Assembly: GCA_021159445.1 (NCBI GenBank)
Contig: JAGGRV010000580.1
Coordinates: 1 to 21,469 of the forward strand
Reading direction: 5' to 3'
DNA length: 21,469 bases
DNA from: Deltaproteobacteria bacterium
GTDB taxonomy: Bacteria > Desulfobacterota > Dissulfuribacteria > Dissulfuribacterales > UBA3076
In this document: positions 15,051-21,469 of the stretch, piece by piece
How the letters are laid out: every line of letters begins with the position of its first letter
Position numbering within the stretch: position 1 is the stretch's first letter
Position numbers and translations under genes: made by a program
The notes under the pieces: generated by a model
What the model was told of the DNA's origin: nothing
What the model saw: the letters and a program-made list of their open reading frames with translations, nothing else
Database searches by the model: none

Positions 15051-18000
15051 TCATTGAGGTAATATCGCAACTGCGCAGACCTTATACTCCGGTGTCTGTG
15101 CGATTTCGTCAACTCCTGGACTGGTCAACTGATTTGTAGGCGTCTCCGGGAAATGGAAGGCCATAAAGACTGAGCCGGGCCGGCTGCGCCCGGTCACCCT
15201 GGCCCTAACTTCTAGCTCGCCGCGCCTTGAGCGTATAATTACCATTTCGCCATTTGCAATACCTTCGCGTGAGGCATCGTCCGGATGGATCTCCACTTCT
15301 TCCTCCGGTACCAGCCAGCGTAGTCCTTCACAGCGCCGTGTCATAGAACTATTGTTGTAATGAACCAGACGGCGACCTGTTACCAACATAAAGGGGTATT
15401 CCTCGTCCGGCGTCTCCAGGGTCTCGACATTCGGCAGTACTGAAAACCGTCCCTTGCCCCTGGTAAAGGTGTCACGATGAAGAATAGGGGAACCGGGATG
15501 GTTCCTGCCCGGGCATGGCCAGATGAGCCCTTCGCCATTCAGCCGGTCATAGTGTACGCCGCCCATAACCGGAGTATAGCGGGCAACTTCCTCCATGATT
15601 TCGGCCGGGCCGGCATAGGCCATATGGTATCCCATGGCACCGGCCAGCCGGCAGGCGATTTCCCAGTCCGGCAGGGCCATACCCGGCGGCGACACTGCCT
15701 TGCGGATACGGCGTACCCGCCGCTCGGCATTGGTAAAGGTGCCGTCCTTTTCATAAAAGCATGCAGCCGGGAACACTACATGGGCCATTTTTGCTGACTC
15801 AGTCAGAAAAATATCCTGGACCACTACCAGATCCATGGCCTCAAGGGCCTGGCGCACAGCGCCGGTATTCCCCTGGGTCTGCACTGGATCATAGCCCACA
15901 CAGTACAGTCCTTTGAATTTTTCATGCCGGGCCGCTTCATACATCTCCGGCTCGGTAAGGCCTGGATTTGCAGGCAGCTCCACTCCCCATGCCTGTCTAA
16001 ACCGTTCCCTGACCTTGTTGTCCGATACGTCCTGGTAGCCCGGATAGACATAGGGAAGCGCTCCCATGTCGCAGGAGCCCTGGACATTGTTCTGGCCCCG
16101 TAAAGGGCAGATCCCTGCATTATGCCTGCCGATGTTGCCAGTGGCTAAAGCCAGATTGGCAAGGGCCATGACACCTTGAGTGCCGTTCCGGTGCTCAGTG
16201 ACCCCCAGGCCATAAAGAATCATTCCCTTATCAGTACCGGCATACAGGCGTGCGGCGGCTTCCACGAGTTCAGGGGAAACTCCTGTCCGGGCCTGCATGG
16301 CCTTTGGTGAATAGTCTTTTATGTGTTCACGCAAGGCATCCAGTTCTTCGGTCCGTGTTTCGATGAAGTCCTTGTTTTCCAGTCCCTCAGCCAGAATGAC
16401 ATGCAGGACGGAGTTTAGAAGCAGGACATTGGTGCCCGGGACAAGCCGCAGCCAGATATGGGCCAATGCCGCCATTTCCGTGCGCCGGGGATCTATGACG
16501 ATCAACTTGGCACCGTTTTTCAGGGCCCGCCGGACCTTCATGCCTACTACAGGATGTGCCTCACTGGTGTTGGAACCGCAGATCAGCAATACCTCAGCCC
16601 CCTCGATATCTGCGAGGGAATTGGTGGCGGCTCCGCTGCCCAAGGCAATCCTCAGTCCGCTCACAGAAGGCGCATGGCAGACCCTGGCGCAATTATCCAC
16701 GCTATTGGTCTTAAAGACAACTCTGGACAGTTTCTGAAGCACATAGTTCACTTCATTTTCGCACCGGGAAGAGGAAAGAACGCCCAGCGCATCAGGACCG
16801 TGCTGTTCCATGATGCGTCCAAAACCCCTGGCTGCAAAATCAAGGGCCTCCTCCCATGCGGCCTGCCGGAAGGGTTCATCCCTGTTTTCACGGATCAGGG
16901 GATGGGCAAGACGTTCCGGATGGCGGTAAAAATCAAAGCCAAACCGGCCCTTGACACACAGGTCCCCGTTATTCGGCGGCTGACCGGGATCGGCCTTTAC
17001 CTCAAGCAGCACATCCTGTTTGACATGCAGATCGACATTGCATCCGGTCCCACAGTAAGTACAGACGCTACGGACGGTTTCAGCCTCTCCGGGCAGCAAC
17101 GGCACTGTCAGCGATTTTTTTGTAAGGGCGCCAGTGGGACAGGAGTCGACACAGGCCCCGCAGGAAACGCAATTATCATTAAGATTGATTGTAATCTCGC
17201 TTAGTTTGCCGTTATCTTCCTTATAATCCAGCTCAAGGGCATCGAACTCACAGCTCCGTTCACACCGATGACATATTATGCATCTGTTGGGATCAGCAGT
17301 AATAAAATGATGGTCTGTATTAACAGGCGCGATGAGGCGATCAGGCGATTTTGAGGCATCTACCTTATGGTCTCTGCACATTTCACGGTATGTGCATTTG
17401 GAAAGGCCCAGACATCCGCATTGCAGACACCGCTTTGCCTCACGTAAGGCCATCTCTTCGGTGAATCCCAGCTCCACCTCGTCAAAATCACCAATGCGCC
17501 GCTCCGGAGGACGAACCGGCATGCTTTCGCGCATGCGGATGGAGTAACCGTCGAAATTTCGCATATCAACGTTCTCAAAACGTTTTCCTTTTGAGAAGTT
17601 TAACCGGCCGTCTGCCGGCCAGACAACAGGCATGCCCGTGATCTCCAAATGGATTGCTTCTGCGGCCCTGCGGCCCGAGTCCACTGCCTGTATGACAGAG
17701 CGGGCCCCGGTAGCCACTTCGCCACCGGCAAAGATACCCTTCACGTTAGTCCTCATTGTGGTGGGACTGACCTTAATGATTTTGCGCGAAGTAAGATTGA
17801 GCCTGGCTTCAATTTCGCCAAAATTCTTAAGGGAATCATCTCCCTCCTGGCCAAGTCCTGCTATGACTGTATCGCCGTTCCACACAAGCCGGGACGTCTC
17901 CATGACCACAGGATGCCTGATCCCTTTTTCATCAGGTTCACCCAAGACCGTTCTTGCCATTTCCATTTGCAGCCGGCCTTCCTGGCGGGAGAGACCAACG

Positions 18001-19169
18001 GGCATGGCCATCAGGAAGAATTGGACCCCCTCGTTCTCAGCTTCTTTAACATTCCTCTCCTGGGCAGGCATCTCGACCCGGGACCGGGGATAGATCACCA
18101 TCACATCCCTGGCCCCCAGCCGTCTTGCACAGCGGGCCGCCTCAACGGCGATTTTGCTACCGCCAATGATCAACACCTTATTGCCCAAATCCGGTATCTT
18201 GCCGGCCTTAACCTCACGCAAAAATTTAAGCCCATCCCTGGCCAGTTCGCCACCTTCTATGTTGAGGGACCTCTGCCTGGCCATACCGGTTGCTATAAAA
18301 ATTGCTTCGAATCTCTGATCCCGCAGATCCTGCAGGGAAAAATCCCTGCCCCAGCGCCTGCCGGTCCTGACATGGACGCCCATATTGATGATGGACATGA
18401 TCTCGTGGTCCAGGTCTTTTTGAGGCAGCTTGAAGTTGGGAATGGCATAACGCACAAGGCCACCCAGCTTTTCTTCGGCTTCAAAAAGGGTGACTGCATG
18501 ACCCTGCTTGCGAAGATAGTAAGCTGCAGAAAGCCCGGAAGGGCCGCCGCCGATAATGGCGACATTGTGGCCTGTGGCAGGAGCCAGGGCCTCAGGAACC
18601 GGATCCCGGCCTTTTGCATAATCCACTACAAAGCGCTTCAGGTGATTAATGGCTATGGATTCGTCCACCAGCACTCTGCGGCAGCGGGTCTCACAAAAAC
18701 GTGGGCAGACCCGGCAGACGGTGCCAGGCAAAGGATTTTTTTCCTTAATCAGTCGAAGGGCCGCTCCATACTCGCCCATGGCAATGAAATTCACATATCC
18801 CTGTACATTGATCCCGCCGGGACAGGTAAGATTGCACGGGGCCTTGCAGTCGCCATAGTGGTGAGATGCCAATTGCTGAAGACGTTCTTTCCTGTGGGCT
18901 TTGAGCTCCGGAGTAGTGGTCACCACCACCATCCCTTCTGCAACCTGCGTCCGGCAGGCGCGGAACCTCTCACCATTCACGCCCACCAAACATAGGAGAC
19001 AGGGGCGTTTCGAGTCCTCAGCCCCCGGCAGGTGGCAGAGATGTGGAATATTAATCCCGGCATTAGCGGCTGCCTCAAGCACGGTTGTGCCAGAAAGAGC
19101 GGCAACGCTCTGTCCGTCAATAGTAAGAAATACTGATATCTTTTCAACAGTATGTCCGGCGTCTTTCAT
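15051..19169 (-). CDS. Fused ferredoxin / GltD-like oxidoreductase / molybdopterin formate dehydrogenase
   Basis: A 1372-aa multi-domain enzyme, probably oxidising formate or reducing CO2 while exchanging electrons with NAD(P)H. In order: a 2Fe-2S domain with Cys45, Cys57, Cys60, Cys72; a GltD-type Fe-S region with Cys108/112/116 and Cys152/155/159/163; a FAD Rossmann fold (VAIIGGGPSGLSAAYYL, residue 203 on); a NAD(P) Rossmann fold (KVLIIGGSKIAVEAARCARR, 331 on); two 4Fe-4S clusters (Cys630-640 and Cys667-677); then the FdhA part (CTYCGTGC, Cys703/706/710 and Cys738). The metal ligand is Cys831 in ARVCHAPSV, followed by His832, where many formate dehydrogenases have Sec. The C-terminal molybdopterin dinucleotide-binding domain ends at about 1365. 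All clusters and motifs are intact. The start ATG has only a weak ribosome binding site. It could also act on another substrate of the family, though the CHAPS motif favours formate. Confidence 0.88.
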   Translation of the reverse strand: MKDAGHTVEKISVFLTIDGQSVAALSGTTVLEAAANAGINIPHLCHLPGAEDSKRPCLLCLVGVNGERFRACRTQVAEGMVVVTTTPELKAHRKERLQQLASHHYGDCKAPCNLTCPGGINVQGYVNFIAMGEYGAALRLIKEKNPLPGTVCRVCPRFCETRCRRVLVDESIAINHLKRFVVDYAKGRDPVPEALAPATGHNVAIIGGGPSGLSAAYYLRKQGHAVTLFEAEEKLGGLVRYAIPNFKLPQKDLDHEIMSIINMGVHVRTGRRWGRDFSLQDLRDQRFEAIFIATGMARQRSLNIEGGELARDGLKFLREVKAGKIPDLGNKVLIIGGSKIAVEAARCARRLGARDVMVIYPRSRVEMPAQERNVKEAENEGVQFFLMAMPVGLSRQEGRLQMEMARTVLGEPDEKGIRHPVVMETSRLVWNGDTVIAGLGQEGDDSLKNFGEIEARLNLTSRKIIKVSPTTMRTNVKGIFAGGEVATGARSVIQAVDSGRRAAEAIHLEITGMPVVWPADGRLNFSKGKRFENVDMRNFDGYSIRMRESMPVRPPERRIGDFDEVELGFTEEMALREAKRCLQCGCLGLSKCTYREMCRDHKVDASKSPDRLIAPVNTDHHFITADPNRCIICHRCERSCEFDALELDYKEDNGKLSEITINLNDNCVSCGACVDSCPTGALTKKSLTVPLLPGEAETVRSVCTYCGTGCNVDLHVKQDVLLEVKADPGQPPNNGDLCVKGRFGFDFYRHPERLAHPLIRENRDEPFRQAAWEEALDFAARGFGRIMEQHGPDALGVLSSSRCENEVNYVLQKLSRVVFKTNSVDNCARVCHAPSVSGLRIALGSGAATNSLADIEGAEVLLICGSNTSEAHPVVGMKVRRALKNGAKLIVIDPRRTEMAALAHIWLRLVPGTNVLLLNSVLHVILAEGLENKDFIETRTEELDALREHIKDYSPKAMQARTGVSPELVEAAARLYAGTDKGMILYGLGVTEHRNGTQGVMALANLALATGNIGRHNAGICPLRGQNNVQGSCDMGALPYVYPGYQDVSDNKVRERFRQAWGVELPANPGLTEPEMYEAARHEKFKGLYCVGYDPVQTQGNTGAVRQALEAMDLVVVQDIFLTESAKMAHVVFPAACFYEKDGTFTNAERRVRRIRKAVSPPGMALPDWEIACRLAGAMGYHMAYAGPAEIMEEVARYTPVMGGVHYDRLNGEGLIWPCPGRNHPGSPILHRDTFTRGKGRFSVLPNVETLETPDEEYPFMLVTGRRLVHYNNSSMTRRCEGLRWLVPEEEVEIHPDDASREGIANGEMVIIRSRRGELEVRARVTGRSRPGSVFMAFHFPETPTNQLTSPGVDEIAQTPEYKVCAVAILPQ

Positions 19170-19318
19170 TTTGATTCAGATTAGTACCTTAGTAATTATT
19201 TTTGCGTTTTTTCTGGCAGAAAATTCTGAAACACAATCATTTTTTTATCTTCAAACTTTTTTGGTTCCGTCTTGTCCGATTTAGGTATTGTAGTAAGATC
19301 TGAATCTGACCATCCTTA

Positions 19319-19472
19319 GGAACGGGAGATAAATAAGTTGAACAAAAATTAACAGGATTTTTTGTTGTATTCAAGGCGCGAGGAGCGAGCATAACGGGTT
19401 ATGTGATCGACGAGCAACGAAGAAGACGGCAAAAAAGACATTAATTTGTTCAAGTTATTTATTGTACGTTCC
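19319..19472 (-). mobile_element. 154-bp MITE-like inverted-repeat element, copy 2
   Basis: This is an inverted copy that, once reverse-complemented, matches copy 1 at all 154 positions by eye. It is flanked by direct TTA triplets (19316-19318 and 19473-19475). The GGAACG ends, the imperfect terminal inverted repeats and the central CATAAC-CC-GTTATG palindrome are all kept. It lies 51 bp upstream of the glycerophosphodiester phosphodiesterase start and may therefore alter that gene's promoter region. The remaining 19170-19318 gap holds no gene; it has a CAGAAAATTCTG palindrome at 19217-19228 of unknown meaning. Confidence 0.8.
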
Positions 19473-19523
19473 TTAGGAAGCGAACTGTATTCAATCTTAC
19501 TAAACAGGTCAAGGTGAGTCAAA

Positions 19524-20198
19524 ATGATGATCATAGGACATCGCGGGGCCGCGGCCCTGGAGCCGGAGAATACGTTGCTCTCCATTGAGCGGGCCATGGA
19601 TATTGGGGTAGATGCAGTCGAGATCGACGTCCATCTCAGCAAAGACAAAGAACTGGTTGTGATACATGACGCGACAGTGGACCGGACCACAGATGGAACA
19701 GGCCCGGTCAGCAGTTATACCGTGCAGGAAATCAAGAAGCTGGACGCAGGCAAAGGTGAGGCAATACCCACGCTCCAGGAAGTCATCGACTTGATTGACA
19801 AACGGGTGATGCTGGTCATTGAATTGAAGGAAGAGGGGACGGAAAGGTCGGTTGTCGACCTTATAATAAGGAACAACTTGTTCGATAAAGCCTGCGTAAT
19901 CTCATTCTGGCACAGGCTCGTAAAGACTGTAAAAGAGATGGACGACCGCATCAAGACAGGCGTGCTGCTTGTGGGATCTCCTGTGGACGCATGTATTGCC
20001 ACCCAGGCATCGGCAGACGCACTGGTGATGAAATACACTTTTGTAGATAAGGAATTTGTTAAAATAGTCCACAAGAAAGGCCTCAAGGTGTTTACCTGGA
20101 ATATTGATAACGAGGATCTCCTGAAGCCTTATGTTGATATGGGCGTAGATGCTATCGGGAGCAATGACCCTAGGGTCCTGGTTAAGTATTTCAGGTAA
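19524..20198 (+). CDS. Glycerophosphodiester phosphodiesterase (GDPD)
   Basis: A 224-aa TIM-barrel enzyme that hydrolyses glycerophosphodiesters to glycerol-3-phosphate and an alcohol. The family residues are present: GHRG near the start (His6, Arg7), EPENTL (Glu15), VEIDVHLS (Glu33 and Asp35 as metal ligands) and VIHDATVDRTTDGTG (His48, Asp49). The C-terminal GLKVFTWNIDNED and IGSNDP are the last strands of the barrel. Length and frame are normal. There is no signal peptide, so it should be cytoplasmic. ATG 19524 has AAGGTGA about 8 bp upstream. It stands alone, just downstream of copy 2 of the mobile element. Confidence 0.9.
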   Translation: MMIIGHRGAAALEPENTLLSIERAMDIGVDAVEIDVHLSKDKELVVIHDATVDRTTDGTGPVSSYTVQEIKKLDAGKGEAIPTLQEVIDLIDKRVMLVIELKEEGTERSVVDLIIRNNLFDKACVISFWHRLVKTVKEMDDRIKTGVLLVGSPVDACIATQASADALVMKYTFVDKEFVKIVHKKGLKVFTWNIDNEDLLKPYVDMGVDAIGSNDPRVLVKYFR

Positions 20199-20710
20199 CT
20201 ATGCCATACACTGTTATAAATTGCATTCAAGCAAGTCATTCTGGTCTCAGTCGTCAAGAAAGATATCTTGGCGATTTAAACCTATGGTGATGACATGATG
20301 AATCCGTTCCCTAAATCCCACAAGTACTTATGGATCAGGGGAAGAGGAAAGCAATATCCCGACGCTTAACCGTTCATGGGTCCAGAGGTTCAGGGTTCAC
20401 CGAAAAGCTGAGCCGTTGATTAGTGAATTATGGAGGTAATTCGCAAGAACAATCAACAATCATCAATCGTCAATCCAATGAGGCATGCCGCTATGACAGC
20501 AATTCGCCAAATCAACGTCAATTAAACTATTAAACTAACTCCGTTACGTCTCACGTCCCCTACGTCTCATCGGCGGGATTATCCTGAAAATGATAAAAAA
20601 CATCCTGGTCAAGGCAGCCACCGCTCCCTTCTCATTGATAAGTGCCACGTATTGAAAATGTTCACTTGTTGCCGGTTGTTGAGTTTCGCTCCAATAGCCA
20701 GCATTAGGTC
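20199..20710. repeat. Non-coding gap with three short-word arrays
   Basis: No convincing gene is seen. Three tandem arrays of different short words follow each other: AATCAAC, AATCATC, AATCGTC, AATCCAA (20451-20478), ATTAAACT twice (20521-20536), and ACGTCTC-like words three times (20546-20570). The first also has an inverted copy (GTTGATT near 20414). The first part (20199-20400) has nothing recognisable; an ATG at 20296-20298 opens only a 24-codon frame. The minus-strand frame at 20544-20828 is probably a shadow because it runs into the vapB gene. Confidence 0.5.
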
Positions 20711-20739
20711 TTGATAAATCGATACTCACGGTATATATT
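20711..20739 (+). promoter_or_regulatory. Sigma70-type promoter of vapBC, likely leaderless
   Basis: -35 TTGATA (20711-20716) and -10 TATATT (20734-20739) are 17 bp apart. The start of transcription (about 7 bp after the -10) falls on or next to the ATG at 20746, and no Shine-Dalgarno sequence precedes the ATG. Confidence 0.6.
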
Positions 20740-20745
20740 TTAAAT

Positions 20746-20982
20746 ATGTCAATAGCTGAAGCAAAACTTTTCAAGAATGGTCGATCACAGGCAGTTAGAC
20801 TGCCGAAGGATTTCCGTATGAGCGGCAAGTCCTGCTATGTAAAACGCTTTGGTGCCGGCGTACTCCTGGTTCCCAAGGACCGTGCATGGTCCATGCTCGA
20901 GGAATCGCTGAACGAATTCACTGAAGATTTCATGAACGAAAGAGACCAGGGCGAGTATGAGAAAAGAGAGTCCTTCCGCTGA
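20746..20982 (+). CDS. vapB: VapB-type antitoxin (AbrB/SpoVT fold)
   Basis: A 78-aa antitoxin. The N-terminal half is the AbrB-like swapped-hairpin DNA-binding domain: AKLFKNGRSQAVRLPKDFR and the following beta hairpin to about residue 43. The acidic C-terminal tail (EESLNEFTEDFMNERDQGEY) would wrap the toxin and cover its active site. It directly precedes vapC with a one-base stop-start overlap (TGATG), the standard order. It should bind its own promoter at 20711-20739. The start ATG lacks a ribosome binding site and coincides with the predicted transcription start. Confidence 0.85.
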   Translation: MSIAEAKLFKNGRSQAVRLPKDFRMSGKSCYVKRFGAGVLLVPKDRAWSMLEESLNEFTEDFMNERDQGEYEKRESFR

Positions 20983-21380
20983 TGCGTTACATGCTCGACA
21001 CCAATATCTGTATCTACGTCATCAATCGCAAGCCCCAAAGAACAATTGAGCGTTTCAAAAGACATCCCGTCGGGTCGATAGTTATCTCCAGCATTACCAT
21101 GGCTGAACTCAAGTATGGAGCATATGCCAGCTCCAGCCCGGAGAAGAACCTTGGGGCACTGGCAAAGTTTACGTCCCCCATTGAGGTCCTTGACTATGGG
21201 GAGGTTGAAACCGACTACTATGGTCGGCTGCGCGCCTTCCTCAGGTCACGCGGCAAACTCATTGGCCCCAATGACATGCACATTGCTGCACACGCTCTGA
21301 GTACTGGTTGCATTCTGGTCACAAACAACCTCAAGGAGTTCAAGCGTGTCCCCGATCTCAAAACAGAGAATTGGGCCTAA
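20982..21380 (+). CDS. vapC: VapC-type PIN-domain RNase toxin
   Basis: A 132-aa PIN-domain toxin that cuts RNA (in studied members tRNA-fMet or other structured RNAs) when free. Catalytic acids are Asp6 (MLDTNICIYVI), Glu42 (TMAELKYGA) and Asp99 (GPNDMHIAAHAL). The last position is Asn116/Asn117 in LVTNNLKEF, the TNN form common in the VapC/MvpT branch. The C-terminus RVPDLKTENW is also typical. The frame is complete. It overlaps vapB by one base and is cotranslated with it. A copy of the 154-bp element begins 34 bp after its stop. Confidence 0.9.
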   Translation: MRYMLDTNICIYVINRKPQRTIERFKRHPVGSIVISSITMAELKYGAYASSSPEKNLGALAKFTSPIEVLDYGEVETDYYGRLRAFLRSRGKLIGPNDMHIAAHALSTGCILVTNNLKEFKRVPDLKTENWA

Positions 21381-21414
21381 CCAGCCAGAGGAAGCTTCTT
21401 CAAACAGTTACTTA

Positions 21415-21469
21415 GGAACGTACAATAAATAACTTGAACAAATTAATGTCTTTTTTGCCGTCTTCTTCG
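21415..21469 (+). mobile_element. 154-bp MITE-like element, copy 3, truncated by window end
   Basis: The first 55 bp match copy 1 from its left end, starting GGAACGTACAATAAATAACT, after a TTA triplet at 21412-21414. The rest lies outside the window. It is in the same orientation as copy 1, so copies 1 and 3 are direct repeats bracketing about 21 kb. Confidence 0.75.

Noticed and set aside
17649..18995. A 448-codon open frame on the plus strand inside the formate dehydrogenase gene
   Set aside because: It is antisense to intact, motif-rich coding sequence and shows no recognisable domain, so it is a shadow.
20451..20570. Word arrays as a CRISPR
   Set aside because: The repeats are 7-8 bp, directly abutting and degenerate, with no spacers.
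20544..20828. A 94-codon minus-strand frame in the gap before vapB
   Set aside because: It overlaps the vapB gene and its promoter, contains word-repeat DNA and resembles no known protein.

Overview
The window looks like chromosomal DNA from an anaerobic bacterium, most likely of the Desulfobacterota (former Deltaproteobacteria). The reasons are a peroxiredoxin whose peroxidatic position is an in-frame TGA (selenocysteine), a very large ferredoxin / GltD-like / molybdopterin formate dehydrogenase fusion, a DUF2400 protein, a CBS-ACT protein, and many intergenic inverted repeats. No rRNA, tRNA, CRISPR array, prophage or transposase gene is visible.

Layout. 1-462: intergenic DNA with copy 1 of a 154-bp miniature inverted-repeat element. 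463-2495: an arsenic/metal-type locus with an ArsR repressor, a DUF318/ArsP-like permease and a small CxxC thioredoxin. 2515-2919 (-): a small TPR protein. 3278-9102: a translationally coupled tripartite RND efflux operon (outer-membrane lipoprotein, membrane fusion protein, RND pump). 9208-9927: the seleno-peroxiredoxin, which conventional gene calling would split in two at the TGA. 9940-10181: a HEAT-repeat remnant. 10227-11031 (-): a PIN toxin with a ribbon-helix-helix antitoxin. 11198-11417: an inverted-repeat element enclosing a perfect three-way-junction sequence. 11445-12245: a DUF2400 protein. 12317-12463: a cobalamin riboswitch with no gene behind it. 12494-13597 (-): an MscS-type channel. 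13816-14109 (-): an AAA ATPase fragment. 14125-14820 (-): a CBS-CBS-ACT protein. 15051-19169 (-): the 1372-residue formate dehydrogenase fusion, with Cys rather than Sec at the metal ligand position. 19319-19472: copy 2 of the 154-bp element, inverted and identical to copy 1. 19524-20198: a glycerophosphodiester phosphodiesterase. 20746-21380: VapBC. 21415-21469: copy 3 of the element, cut by the window edge.

Together the genes cover detoxification and efflux (ars-type locus, RND pump), redox defence (seleno-Prx), formate/NAD(P)H/ferredoxin redox chemistry and two toxin-antitoxin pairs. Three good sigma70-type promoters share TTGAYA-N17-TATATT; one decides the arsR start and another implies a leaderless vapB mRNA. 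The least explained material is non-coding: the identical 154-bp elements, the three-way-junction element, the orphan riboswitch, and several intergenic arrays built from different short words.
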